Positions 38,166-47,126 of a stretch of DNA of 64,000 nt are shown one piece after another (within the stretch, counting starts at the first letter, position 1; each line of letters begins with the position of its first letter). This stretch comes from Burkholderiales bacterium (GTDB taxonomy: Bacteria > Pseudomonadota > Gammaproteobacteria > Burkholderiales > SG8-39): NCBI GenBank assembly GCA_027493935.1, contig JAOSJV010000011.1:714589-778588 (forward strand), read 5' to 3'. The notes under the pieces are model-generated. The model searched no databases. It had not been told where the DNA came from and saw only the letters and a program-made list of their open reading frames with translations. A program made the translations under genes and the position numbers.

Positions 38166-39305
38166 CTATCTCTTCGACAGCGGCGGCAGCGTCTCGACGA
38201 CGACCTGCTTGCCGCCCTTGACCTCGACCAGGAAGCTCTCGCGGTCGATGTCGCCCTTGTCGTCGAAGCACACGTCCATCAGCAGGCCGGGGTGCTCGGC
38301 TGTCTTGTAGCACGCGTTCTTCAGCGCCTGCGCGACCGCCTTGCGGTCGAGCTTGCCGGCCTTCTCTGTGGCCGCCTTGAGCGCGAAGACGGCGAAGTAG
38401 CCCTTGATTCCGTTGTGGTCGGACTTGTAGTTGTACTCCTTCTCGAACTTCGCGCCGAATGCGCGGATCGCCGGATTGGGCGCGTCGATCGTGAGGCCGA
38501 CATGGCCGCGCACGCCGTTCGCGGCCTCGCCGGCGAGGTCGATCACCTTCTGTCCCATGATGGTGGTCTCGCCGACGATCGGCCTGTCGTAGCCCTGCTT
38601 GCGCAGCTCGCGCAGGATGCGCGCCGACTCGTCCTCGTTCAGGTAGACGAAGAGGGCGTCGGCGTTCGCCTGCTTGGCGCGCAGCACCGCGGCCGCGAAG
38701 TCCACCTGCCCCTGATCGGTCGAGACGTCCGCGGCAACCTTGATGTTGCGCGCGGCGAGCTCCTTCGTCATCTGGTCGCGCCCGCCCTTGCCGAAGTCGT
38801 TGTTCACCCACACGATCGCGACCGACTTCACCTTGAGCCCGCTCGCGAGATAGTTCGCGAGCTTGGGCATCCCGGTGGCCTGCGAGAACGAGGTGCGAAA
38901 GACGTACGGGTTGCCCTGCAGCGTGATCCCCGCCGCCTCGCCGCCGGTGAAGTTCGGCACCCCGGCGCGGCGCGTCTCGGCCATCGAGACCATGATCGAG
39001 CCGGAGAACACCGGCCCCATCACGGCGAAGGCTTCGCTGTCGACCGCCTTCTGCGCGAGCGCCTTGGCGGTCTGCGGGTTGGTCTGCGTGTCGTAGGTCT
39101 CGGTCGCGATCCTGCGGCCGAGGATGCCGCCGGCGGCGTTCACCTCCTTCACCGCCAGCTCGACGCCGTTCTTGAAGTTCGTGCCGGCGGTGGTGCCCGG
39201 GCCGGAGAGCTCGACGATGCTGAAGAGCTTCACGGTCTGCTGCGCCGCGGCCGGCGCCGCCGCGAGCGCGAGCACGAGGCTCGCTGCGTATGCGCGAGTT
39301 CGCAT
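38166..39305 (-). CDS. livK: Branched-chain amino acid-type ABC transporter substrate-binding protein
   Basis: This 379-residue periplasmic receptor has a signal peptide ending at AAAQQ (about residue 22) and then a type I periplasmic-binding fold: KLFSIVELSGPGTTAGTNFKNG, FGKGGRDQ, and the hinge AFGAKFEKEYNY. The AGGAGG ribosome-binding site before the ATG at 39305 is near-perfect, consistent with high expression. Divergent from a shikimate-dehydrogenase-like gene, with a palindrome in between. Confidence 0.93.
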   Translation of the reverse strand: MRTRAYAASLVLALAAAPAAAQQTVKLFSIVELSGPGTTAGTNFKNGVELAVKEVNAAGGILGRRIATETYDTQTNPQTAKALAQKAVDSEAFAVMGPVFSGSIMVSMAETRRAGVPNFTGGEAAGITLQGNPYVFRTSFSQATGMPKLANYLASGLKVKSVAIVWVNNDFGKGGRDQMTKELAARNIKVAADVSTDQGQVDFAAAVLRAKQANADALFVYLNEDESARILRELRKQGYDRPIVGETTIMGQKVIDLAGEAANGVRGHVGLTIDAPNPAIRAFGAKFEKEYNYKSDHNGIKGYFAVFALKAATEKAGKLDRKAVAQALKNACYKTAEHPGLLMDVCFDDKGDIDRESFLVEVKGGKQVVVETLPPLSKR

Positions 39306-39352
39306 GGTGGGTTCTCCTCCTCTAGGCGGCCGTTTGATGGCGCGCGGCCGGT

Positions 39353-39367
39353 CTGTTAAATTAACAG
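39353..39367. promoter_or_regulatory. 15-bp palindromic operator candidate between divergent livK and aroE-like genes
   Basis: CTGTTAAATTAACAG has two perfect 7-base arms about a single central base, inside an AT-rich patch between the two divergent starts, with partly matching flanks (GG and CC). The TetR-family protein encoded second in the plus-strand operon is the natural candidate to bind it and control both directions. This is inference from position and symmetry. Confidence 0.6.
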
Positions 39368-39399
39368 AGCCGTTAATTCCTGGCAAGGCGCCGCGCGCG

Positions 39400-40269
39400 A
39401 TGCAGATCACCGGCAGAACCGTGCTGTACTTCACCATCGGCCACCCGGTCGCGCAGGTGCGCGCGCCGGAGGTCTTCAACCGGGCGTTCGCCGATGGCGG
39501 CGTCGACGCGGTCGTGGTGCCCGCGCTCGTCGCGCCGCAGCACCTCGAGGCGTTCGTGCGGGCGACATTCGCATCGCCCACGGTGCAGGGGTTCTTCGTC
39601 TCGATCCCGCACAAGGCGCCGCTGCTTGCGCTCGCCGACCGTGCCACCCCGGCCGCGCGGCGTGCCGGCGCGGCGAACGCCGCGCGCCGCGCCGCCGACG
39701 GCGCGATCGAGGTGGACCTCCTCGACGGCGAGGGGTTCGTGCGGGCGCTGCGCCACTTCGCGATCGCGCCGGACGCGGGCCGCGCGCTTCTCCTCGGCGC
39801 GGGCGGCGCCGCGTGCGCGATCGGCGCCGCGCTCGCGCTCGCCGGTGCGCGCGCGATCGATTTCTACGACAGCGCGCCCGGCAAGGCGGCCGCCGCGGCC
39901 GCGCGCATCGGCGCGGGCACGGCCGCATCCTGCCGCGCTGTGGCCTCGCCTGATCCGGCGGGATGCACGCTGGTAGTGAACGCGACGCCGATGGGTCTGA
40001 AGCCGGACGATCCGCTGCCGGTGGCGGTAGAGGCGCTCGCGCCCGACACGGCGCTGGTCGACATCATCATGACCCCGCGCCCGACGCGGCTCGTAGAGCT
40101 CGCGCGCCGCCGCGGGCTGCGTGCGCATCCCGGCTACGAGATGCTGATCCAGCAGGTGCCGCTCTACCTGCGCTTCTTCGGCCACGCGGCGCTCGCCGAC
40201 CGCATGGAGTCGGACTTGTCCGGCCTGCGCCGCGCGCTCGCGCCGCCGGGCGGCACAGCCGCGGCATGA
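39400..40269 (+). CDS. Atypical shikimate dehydrogenase-family oxidoreductase
   Basis: This 289-residue protein has the AroE-type layout: an N-terminal catalytic domain and a C-terminal NADP-type Rossmann fold (LLLGAGGAACAIGAAL). The lysine of the active site is kept (SIPHKAPLL) and an aspartate is present in LLDGEGF, but the substrate-binding serines that normally sit in HSxSP are replaced by the segment QVRAP, so shikimate is unlikely to be the substrate. It is co-transcribed with a TetR gene (four-base overlap) and divergent from a Liv-type transporter. A hydroaromatic or related ring acid is a reasonable guess, not shown. Confidence 0.75.
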   Translation: MQITGRTVLYFTIGHPVAQVRAPEVFNRAFADGGVDAVVVPALVAPQHLEAFVRATFASPTVQGFFVSIPHKAPLLALADRATPAARRAGAANAARRAADGAIEVDLLDGEGFVRALRHFAIAPDAGRALLLGAGGAACAIGAALALAGARAIDFYDSAPGKAAAAAARIGAGTAASCRAVASPDPAGCTLVVNATPMGLKPDDPLPVAVEALAPDTALVDIIMTPRPTRLVELARRRGLRAHPGYEMLIQQVPLYLRFFGHAALADRMESDLSGLRRALAPPGGTAAA

Positions 40270-40913
40270 GTGCGCCGGCGCGCACGGCTGCCATGCGCAA
40301 GCCGAAGCAGCCGGAGCAGAACCGCGCGCGCATCGTCCAGGCGGCGATCGAAGAGTTCGCCGGGCGCGGCATCAAGGGCGCGCGCATGGACGCAATCGCG
40401 GCGCGCACGCGCACAACGCGCGCCATGATCAACTACTACTTCGGCACCAAGGAACGGCTCTACCTCGCGGCGCTCGAGCACGTCTATCGCGGCATCCGGG
40501 AAGCCGAGGCCAGGCTGGAGCTCGAGCACCTTTCCCCGGTCGATGCGATGCGGCGGATCGTCGAGTTCACGTTCGACTACTACCTCGCGCACCCGTCGTT
40601 CGTCAGCCTGGTAGTCGCCGAGAACCAGGCCAAGGGCCGCCACATGAGGAAGCTGCGCTCGATGCGCGCGCTGAACGTGTCGATCATCGACACGCTCGCG
40701 CGCGTCATCGCGCGCGGCCGGGGCGAGGGCAGCTTCCGCGCGGAAGCGGACGCGCTCGACGTCCACATGGCGATCAGCGCGCTCGGCTTCTTCAACGTCG
40801 CGAACCAGCACACCTTCGGCATCATCTTCGGGCGCGCGCTGGGCGCGGCGGGCGACGTCGCGCAACGGCGCGCGCTGGTCACCGACATCGTACTGCGCTA
40901 CGTGCAGCGCTGA
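40266..40913 (+). CDS. TetR/AcrR-family transcriptional regulator
   Basis: This 215-residue regulator has the TetR helix-turn-helix ARIVQAAIEEFAGRGIKGARMDAIAARTRTTRAMINYYFGTKERLY (about residues 21-67) and an all-helical ligand domain. The start overlaps the stop of the shikimate-dehydrogenase-like gene by four bases. It is the likely regulator of that gene and of the divergent liv operon. Confidence 0.9.
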   Translation: MSAPARTAAMRKPKQPEQNRARIVQAAIEEFAGRGIKGARMDAIAARTRTTRAMINYYFGTKERLYLAALEHVYRGIREAEARLELEHLSPVDAMRRIVEFTFDYYLAHPSFVSLVVAENQAKGRHMRKLRSMRALNVSIIDTLARVIARGRGEGSFRAEADALDVHMAISALGFFNVANQHTFGIIFGRALGAAGDVAQRRALVTDIVLRYVQR

Positions 40914-40991
40914 TCCGCCCCGCCGCTGGCGCGAACTCGCGCCTCGTTCGGCGGTCAGTCCCACGGTACCTGACGCGAAGGAGAGATCGGC

Positions 40992-41909
40992 ATGCAGTCC
41001 ACCGCAGCGCAACGTCCCGCAGCCGCGCCGGGCGCGGTCACGCAATCGGAGATCGACCAGCGGGTGTTCGACCTCTACGACGAGTACTGCCATGGCGCGA
41101 TCGACCGGCGCGAGTTCCTCGCCCGCGCGGCGGCGCTCGGCGCGGCCGGGCTCGTGATGGCGCAGGCGCTGCTGCCGCGCTACGCGCGCGCGCAGACGAT
41201 CTCGGTCGCCGATCCGCGGATCAGGGCGCAGTACGTCAGCTATTCATCGCCGGGCGGCAACTCGGGCACGATGCGCGGCTACCTCGTGCAGCCGACGGGA
41301 CGGGGCCCGTTTCCGGCGGTGGTCGTGATCCACGAGAACCGCGGGCTCAATCCGTACATCGAGGACGTCGCGCGGCGGGCGGCGGTCGAAGGCTTCCTCG
41401 CACTCGCGCCCGACGGCCTCGCGCCGGTGGGCGGCTATCCCGGCAACGACGACGACGGGCGCAAACTCCAGGCGGGGCTCGACCAAGCGAAGCTCCGCAC
41501 CGACATGCTGAACAGCGCGCGGTTCGTGAAGTCGCACGAGCAGTCCACCGGCAGGCTCGGCGCGACCGGCTTCTGCTGGGGCGGCGGAACGACGAACTAC
41601 CTGGCGGTCGCGCTCGGGACCGGCTTGCACGCGGCCGTACCGTTCTACGGCGCGGCAGCCGAGACGGCGAGCGTGCCGCAGATCAAGGCGCCGCTGCTGA
41701 TCCACTACGCCGAGAACGACCCGCGCATCAATTCGATGTGGCCGGCGTTCGAGGCGGCGCTGACGGCTGCCGGCGTTGCCTACGAGGCGCACGTGTACCC
41801 CGGAACGCAGCACGGCTTCCACAACAACTCCACGCCGCGCTACGATGCGGTGGCGGCGAAGCTCGCCTGGGAGCGGACGGTCGCGTTCTTCGGGAAGCAC
41901 CTCGTCTGA
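40992..41909 (+). CDS. Dienelactone hydrolase-family protein with Tat-like leader
   Basis: This 305-residue alpha/beta hydrolase belongs to the dienelactone hydrolase family (YghX-like). The nucleophile is cysteine in GFCWGGG, the acid is in AENDPRI and the histidine in GTQHGFHNN. Before the domain, RREFLARAAALGAAGLVMAQAL resembles a twin-arginine signal sequence placed after a long N-terminal extension, so export is possible. A GGAGAG site precedes the ATG. The substrate is unknown. Confidence 0.83.
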   Translation: MQSTAAQRPAAAPGAVTQSEIDQRVFDLYDEYCHGAIDRREFLARAAALGAAGLVMAQALLPRYARAQTISVADPRIRAQYVSYSSPGGNSGTMRGYLVQPTGRGPFPAVVVIHENRGLNPYIEDVARRAAVEGFLALAPDGLAPVGGYPGNDDDGRKLQAGLDQAKLRTDMLNSARFVKSHEQSTGRLGATGFCWGGGTTNYLAVALGTGLHAAVPFYGAAAETASVPQIKAPLLIHYAENDPRINSMWPAFEAALTAAGVAYEAHVYPGTQHGFHNNSTPRYDAVAAKLAWERTVAFFGKHLV

Positions 41910-42113
41910 GCGGTGCGCATTGCGGTGTCCCGGCCGCCGTGCACTCCGCCGCAGCCTCCGCTGCGACGCATTGTCGGGATAACCCGACGGTCGCACGCAG
42001 CGCCGTGCAACGGCGCGCGGCAAGTCGCACGCGGCCGCTGGACACCTCCGGCGCAACCGAATATCGTTCGCGAGGCCCGAGTCGGCGGCACGAAGAGGAG
42101 CGAAGCAGAGGTC

Positions 42114-42311
42114 ATGCGCTGGTTTCGTCGCAAGCGCGCAAAGGCACGACCGCCGGCGCCGACATCGCGGCTACAGGACTTTCCGATCACCCAGCCGGGC
42201 GACGACGAAGCGCTGCCCGACCGGCCGTCGCTCGACGGCTACACGGTGCGCGAGCTGAACCCAAACCAGGCCGCGGGAACGAAGCGACGGCAGGGGCGCG
42301 ATCGCTCCTGA
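42114..42311 (+). CDS. Small basic hypothetical protein
   Basis: This 65-residue frame starts [10 protein letters not shown], is strongly basic at the start and acidic in the middle, with no recognised domain. An AGAGG stretch precedes the ATG at 42114. Codon third positions are GC-rich like those of the neighbours. It could be a true short gene between the hydrolase and sirtuin genes. Confidence 0.35.
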   Translation: MRWFRRKRAKARPPAPTSRLQDFPITQPGDDEALPDRPSLDGYTVRELNPNQAAGTKRRQGRDRS

Positions 42312-42414
42312 CGCCGCGTCGCCCGCCGTCCGCCGGCGCCGCGGGTGCGCTACACTGTGGCGCCGAAGCCGGCAGCGAGCGGGCGGCGGATTTGCCGATC
42401 TGGGCGGAGCGGGC

Positions 42415-43182
42415 GTGAACGATGCGGACGTTGCCGCGCGCGTGCGCGACTGGATCGACGCCGCCGCGCGCGTCGTCGCCCTCACCGGCGCGGGCATCTC
42501 CACCGATTCCGGCATTCCGGACTTCCGCGGCCCGCAAGGGGTTTGGACGCGGAATCCGGCCGCCGAGCGGCTCTCCACGCTCCAGCACTACCTCGCCGAA
42601 CCGGACGTACGCAAGGCCGCGTGGCAGGGGCGGCTCGCGAGCCCGGCGTGGACCGCGCGGCCGAATGCGGGCCACCGCGCGCTCGTCGCGCTGGAGCGAC
42701 GCGGCAAGCTGCGCGCGCTCGTCACGCAGAACATCGACGGACTGCATCAGCGCGCCGGCAGCTCGCCGGAGCGCGTGGTCGAGGTGCACGGCACGCTGCA
42801 CGAGGTGACCTGCTGGGGCTGCGGTTGGCGCGGCCCGATGCAGCCGACGCTCGAGCGCGTGCGCGCCGGCGAGGCCGACCCGTCCTGCGAGCGCTGCGGC
42901 GGGATCCTGAAGAGCGCCACGATCTCGTTCGGCCAGGCGCTCGACCCCGAGGTGATCGCCCGCGCGATGCGCTCGGCCGAGGAGGCCGATCTGCTGCTCG
43001 CCGTCGGCACGAGCCTGCAGGTCTACCCGGTCGCGGGCATGGTGCCGCTCGCCAAGGAAGCGGGCGCGCGCGTCGTGATCGTCAACGCCCAGCCGACCCC
43101 GTACGACGGCATCGCCGACGCGGTGCTGCGCGCGCCGATCGGCGAGCTGCTGCCGCGCGTCGTGGGCGCCGAGCTGGAGTAA
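42415..43182 (+). CDS. NAD-dependent protein deacylase of the Sir2 family
   Basis: This 255-residue sirtuin has the NAD-binding GAGIST and [10 protein letters not shown], the catalytic histidine in [22 protein letters not shown], and a zinc ribbon with CWGCGW and CERCGG. It removes acyl groups from lysines using NAD. The GTG start at 42415 is supported by a GGGAGC-like sequence. A CoA-transferase gene follows after 34 bases. Confidence 0.93.
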   Translation: MNDADVAARVRDWIDAAARVVALTGAGISTDSGIPDFRGPQGVWTRNPAAERLSTLQHYLAEPDVRKAAWQGRLASPAWTARPNAGHRALVALERRGKLRALVTQNIDGLHQRAGSSPERVVEVHGTLHEVTCWGCGWRGPMQPTLERVRAGEADPSCERCGGILKSATISFGQALDPEVIARAMRSAEEADLLLAVGTSLQVYPVAGMVPLAKEAGARVVIVNAQPTPYDGIADAVLRAPIGELLPRVVGAELE

Positions 43183-43216
43183 TCTGACGGCCTCGTTCGA
43201 TCGCGACCGCCCGATC

Positions 43217-44407
43217 ATGCCGCACGCCCCCGCGTCCACCGCGCTCGCGCGCTTCGTCGTCCTCGATCTCACGCGCGTGCGCGCCGGTCCGACCTGCGTC
43301 AAGCAACTCGCCGACTTCGGCGCCGACGTGATCAAGATCGAGCTGCCGCCGTCGGTCGGCGAGGACACGATGAGCGGGCCGCGGCACGGCTTCGACATGC
43401 AGAACCTGCATCGCAACAAGCGCTCGGTGACGCTCGACATCAAGGCGCCGGAGGGCCGCGAGATCTTCATGCGGATGGTCGAGCGCGCCGACGTGGTGGT
43501 CGAGAACTTCCGGCCCGACGTCAAGACGAGGCTCGGCATCGACTACTCGGCGCTGCGCGCGGCCAACCCGCGCATCGTGCTCGCCTCGATCTCTGGCTTC
43601 GGCCAGGACGGGCCGTACCGCGACCGGCCCGGCTTCGACCAGATCGCGCAGGGCATGGGCGGCCTCATGATGGTCACTGGCGAGCCGGGCCGCGGGCCGA
43701 TGCGCGCGGGCACCGCGGTCGCCGACATCGCCGCGGGGCTCTACGCCGCCTGCGGCGTGCTCACCGCACTTCTCGAGCGCGAGCGCTCGGGCGAAGGGCA
43801 GTGGGTGCAGTCGAACCTGCTGCAGGCGCAGATCGGGCTCATGGACTTCCAGGCCGCGCGCTATCTCATGACCGGCGAGGTCCCGCAGCAGGTCGGCAAC
43901 GACCACCCGCACTCGATGCCGACCTCGGCATACCGCACGGCCGACGGGCACCTCAACGTCGGCGCGTCCGGCCAGATCATCTTCCGGCGCTTCTGCAAGG
44001 CGCTCGGGCAGGAGGCGTGGGCGGAGCGGCCCGAATTCGCCGACGAGAAGGCGCGCGCGCAGAACCGCGCGCAGCTCAACGCCGAGATCAACGCTGTGCT
44101 CGCGACCCGCACCACCGCCGAGTGGAACGCGCGGCTGAACGAGGCGGGCGTGCCCTCGGGACCGATCTACCGCATGGACGAGGTGTTCGCCGATCCGCAG
44201 GTGCGGCATCTCGGCGCCGCCGCGCCGATCGCGCATCCGCGGCTCGGGGAGATCCGCGTCGTCGACCAGGTGGTCAAGCTCTCGCGCTCCCCGGCAGCAA
44301 TCGTGCGCGCGACGCCGGAGCTCGGCGAACACACCGACGAGATCCTCGAGTCGCTCGGCTACTCCGCCGCGGACCGCGCAGGCCTGCGCGCGCGGCGGAT
44401 CATCTGA
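43217..44407 (+). CDS. CaiB/BaiF family CoA-transferase
   Basis: This 396-residue class III CoA-transferase has the family N terminus ([28 protein letters not shown]), the [10 protein letters not shown] stretch, and the catalytic aspartate in [12 protein letters not shown]. The [19 protein letters not shown] segment is typical. Such enzymes move CoA between organic acids. No partner dehydrogenase or ligase gene is adjacent, so the acid is not known. Confidence 0.93.
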   Translation: MPHAPASTALARFVVLDLTRVRAGPTCVKQLADFGADVIKIELPPSVGEDTMSGPRHGFDMQNLHRNKRSVTLDIKAPEGREIFMRMVERADVVVENFRPDVKTRLGIDYSALRAANPRIVLASISGFGQDGPYRDRPGFDQIAQGMGGLMMVTGEPGRGPMRAGTAVADIAAGLYAACGVLTALLERERSGEGQWVQSNLLQAQIGLMDFQAARYLMTGEVPQQVGNDHPHSMPTSAYRTADGHLNVGASGQIIFRRFCKALGQEAWAERPEFADEKARAQNRAQLNAEINAVLATRTTAEWNARLNEAGVPSGPIYRMDEVFADPQVRHLGAAAPIAHPRLGEIRVVDQVVKLSRSPAAIVRATPELGEHTDEILESLGYSAADRAGLRARRII

Positions 44408-44414
44408 GCGCCGT

Positions 44415-44582
44415 TCACTCCGCGGGCTCGCCCGCGGCGCGCCAGCGCCGGTGGTCCTCGAGCGTCGCCTCGTTCGGCGGATAGATTCCGACGACCGGCG
44501 GTCCTTCCTTGTTGCACGCGCAACGCACCCGCAGGACACGGCGCCGGAGTTCATCGCACCGCCAGGCGAACCGTCGGGACAT
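44415..44582 (-). CDS. Possible 55-residue protein
   Basis: A short frame on the minus strand starts [12 protein letters not shown] and ends [11 protein letters not shown]. It contains a Cys-rich centre ([10 protein letters not shown]) and a [15 protein letters not shown] stretch with natural-looking protein composition and high third-position GC. No clear ribosome-binding site is present before the ATG. It faces the CoA-transferase gene with a few bases between stops and diverges from the LysR gene. Confidence 0.4.
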   Translation of the reverse strand: MSRRFAWRCDELRRRVLRVRCACNKEGPPVVGIYPPNEATLEDHRRWRAAGEPAE

Positions 44583-44656
44583 CCGTAGGGATGGGTGACG
44601 CGTATGGATGGGCGTCGCCGCAGCGGGCGACGGCCGGCCGTTCCCAGAGGCAAACG

Positions 44657-45640
44657 ATGGATGCGCTCACCAGCATGAGGGTCTATTGCGCGGTCGTCGA
44701 GGCGGCCAGCTTCGCGGGGGCGGCCCGACGCCTCACGGTGTCGCGTGCGGTGGTGACCAAGCACGTCGCCGGCCTGGAGGATCGTCTCGGCGTACGCTTG
44801 CTCGAACGCAGCACGCGCAAGGTGTCGGTCACGGAGGTCGGCGGTCGCTATTACGAGCGCTGTGTGCAGGTCCTCGCCGAGGTGGAGGTTGCCGAGCAGG
44901 AGGCGCAGCAGGCGACGGTCATCCCGCGCGGCACGCTGCGCATCACCGCACCGCACCACTTTGCCGTGGCGCATATCGCGCCGCATCTGACCGAGTTCCG
45001 CGAGCGCTATCCGGAGGTCGAGCTCGAGCTCGCGCTCACCGATCGCGTCGTGTCGCTGATCGAGGAGGGTTTTGACGTCGCGATACGCATGACCGACGCG
45101 CTGCCGGAGTCGTCCCTGGTGGCGCGTCGGCTGGCGCCGTGCCGCTTCGTGGTGTGCGGCGCGCCGGAGTTCCTCCGGTGCCACGGTGCGCCGCAGTATC
45201 CCGATGATCTCGCGCGGCATCCCTGCCTCGATTCGGCGCTGTCGCGCCGCGAGCACACCTGGGTATTCGCCTGCCCGGAGGGCTGCCGCCACGTGGTCGC
45301 GGTGCACGGGCCGCTTCTCAGCAACAGTATCGAGCTACTCGGTGCCGCCGCCGTGGCGGGTGTCGGCCTCATCCTGCTGCCGACGTTCGTCGCAGGCCGC
45401 GACCTCGAAGCGGGCCGGCTGCAGCCCGTGCTGACCGACTACCGGGTGCAGGAGCACAGCATCTACGCAGTCTACCCGAGCCGCAAGCACCTCTCTGCGA
45501 AGGTCAAGGCATTCGTCGACTTCCTCGCCGGGAAGTACGCGCCCGACCCGTACTGGGACGACTGGCTGCGCGCGCTGCCGGCGCCGAGCAAGGACGCCTG
45601 CGCCGCGCGGCCTGCGCCCACTTCCTCGGCGCCTGCGTGA
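44657..45640 (+). CDS. LysR-family transcriptional regulator
   Basis: This 327-residue regulator has an N-terminal winged helix (MRVYCAVVEAASFAGAARRLTVSRAVVTKHV, about residues 7-37) and a type 2 periplasmic-binding co-inducer domain. The ATG at 44657 lies just after a GAGG sequence. It could control the upstream sirtuin/CoA-transferase genes or a distant target. Confidence 0.9.
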   Translation: MDALTSMRVYCAVVEAASFAGAARRLTVSRAVVTKHVAGLEDRLGVRLLERSTRKVSVTEVGGRYYERCVQVLAEVEVAEQEAQQATVIPRGTLRITAPHHFAVAHIAPHLTEFRERYPEVELELALTDRVVSLIEEGFDVAIRMTDALPESSLVARRLAPCRFVVCGAPEFLRCHGAPQYPDDLARHPCLDSALSRREHTWVFACPEGCRHVVAVHGPLLSNSIELLGAAAVAGVGLILLPTFVAGRDLEAGRLQPVLTDYRVQEHSIYAVYPSRKHLSAKVKAFVDFLAGKYAPDPYWDDWLRALPAPSKDACAARPAPTSSAPA

Positions 45641-45678
45641 GCCGCACGCGCGGGGCCGCAGGCGGTGGCGGGCTATGC

Positions 45679-45724
45679 GTGTCCCGAGTCCGAGATCCGT
45701 CGACGAACTTCCGACTCGGGACAC
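45679..45724. terminator. 12-bp inverted repeat between convergent LysR and phosphoesterase genes
   Basis: Perfect 12-base arms (45679-45690 and 45713-45724, GTGTCCCGAGTC and complement) surround a 22-base loop, in the short gap between two convergent genes. It is suited to a bidirectional terminator; no T-run is seen. Confidence 0.5.
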
Positions 45725-45800
45725 TCGGCGCATGTCCGACGCGAACTTGGCGACGCGCACCGCGGCCAGCGGGGGACGTCGGGCCGCTCGTCCTCGGGAG

Positions 45801-46793
45801 CTAGGACACGACCGAGGCGGAGTCCGACAGGCGAGGGGGCGCGCTTTGCGACGCGTCCGGATAGGCCGCGCGCGGCGTGAAGTGTGGGCCGCTTACGACG
45901 CGATCGAGGTACGACTCGTGCGCGGGCGACCCGGCCGGCCAGATCCCGGTGAACTCGCGCAGCCACCGCGAATGATCGTAGGCGACGGGCAGCGCCTCGA
46001 TGTACGTGCCGTCCCGCCCGATCCGGCACAGGACCGGGTGCGGCGACGGACGTGTCGCAATGCGGGTGAGAACGCCGTAGGTCGTTCCGCGGAAATTGGG
46101 CATGCCGGCCGCGCCGTTGTTGATGACCGTGAGGCGGCCCGGGGCGAGCCGGAAGTCGCGCGCGGCCGGCAGACACGTGTGGCTGCAGGCGTAGACGTCC
46201 ACGTGCGACGCGATGCGGATCACCTCGAGCCACGCAGTCGCCTCCGGCGCGTCGAGCGCGTCGTGCGCGAAGCGCCACCCGGCGAGCGACTCGGCGTCGC
46301 CGTGCACGATGCCCACGCGCAGACGGCCGACCTCGGCGATCATCGTCATCGGCAGCGCGGCGAGCCGCTCGCGCGTCCCCGGCAGCGCGTCCACGCAGTG
46401 CCGCCGCAGGCGATCCAGGATCCGGTTCGAACGCTCCACCGTGCCCGCGTCCACCGCGTCCGGATACGCGCAGCCGCACCCGGCCCCGACGTCGCTTGCG
46501 CGCGCGAGCTCGGTCTCGACGTTGCCGCGCGTGGCGCGGTGCGCGAGCACGCGCCGGTCGATCTCCGCGAAGCGGCGCGGATCGGCGTCGAACCAGTGGA
46601 AATCGCCGTTGAACACCACCGTCGCGTCGCCGGGCTCCGCGGCCGCCATGGCCTCGACCGTGTCGAGTGCGAACCGGTTGCCATACAGGCCACCCACGAC
46701 GTAGAGCGCGTGCGTCGAAACTTCCGGGCTTCGCCGGAAATCAGCGGCGGGGTAGCGGTAGTCCGACGGGCAGTAGCGTCCCGCCGCGCTCAT
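45801..46793 (-). CDS. Metallophosphoesterase-like protein with atypical metal motif
   Basis: This protein of about 330 residues shows later parts of the calcineurin-like phosphoesterase signature: NGDFHWFD (GDxxD region), RGNVE (GNxx) and VGIVHGDAES (GxH-type), plus a C-terminal NGAAGMPNF. The first motif, normally DxH in SDIHGN, reads GGLYGN here, so a metal ligand appears missing and metal binding is uncertain. The start chosen is the ATG at 46793 (MSAAGRYC); a longer start at 46823 is possible. No partner gene is obvious. Confidence 0.65.
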   Translation of the reverse strand: MSAAGRYCPSDYRYPAADFRRSPEVSTHALYVVGGLYGNRFALDTVEAMAAAEPGDATVVFNGDFHWFDADPRRFAEIDRRVLAHRATRGNVETELARASDVGAGCGCAYPDAVDAGTVERSNRILDRLRRHCVDALPGTRERLAALPMTMIAEVGRLRVGIVHGDAESLAGWRFAHDALDAPEATAWLEVIRIASHVDVYACSHTCLPAARDFRLAPGRLTVINNGAAGMPNFRGTTYGVLTRIATRPSPHPVLCRIGRDGTYIEALPVAYDHSRWLREFTGIWPAGSPAHESYLDRVVSGPHFTPRAAYPDASQSAPPRLSDSASVVS

Positions 46794-47126
46794 CGAGCTC
46801 CCGTCGTTAGGTCGATCGAGCACGCGAAGCCGTCGCTTTCCATCGCTGTGTGAGACCCTCGAAGTCCGCAGGATGACCGGGCCGGTCGCTTCGCGACCCG
46901 GGCTGCCGCGCCCCGGCCCAGCGGATGGACGCGGATCGGCAGCCGGGGACGAGCATCGGAGTCGAAGCTTGGTCGCGCGAACCGCGGGTCGCTTACACGC
47001 GACCGCGCGGGGCGTCCGGCGGCGGACCGTGGCCGGGAAGCGCGCGAGCGCACGCGTGCGCTCGCGCAGGGGCGCCGCGGGGCGGGGAACGGCTCCCCGC
47101 CCATCGCGGCCGGCCTCGCATCGGCC
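46794..47126. other. Intergenic region downstream of porin gene with 26-bp perfect palindrome
   Basis: About 330 bases without a convincing gene. Bases 47042-47067 form a perfect 26-base palindrome (GC-rich, centred on ACGCGT), some 60 bases beyond the porin stop. A second stem, GGTCGC/GCGACC with a 6-base loop, is at 46987-47004. These probably end the porin transcript. Confidence 0.45.
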
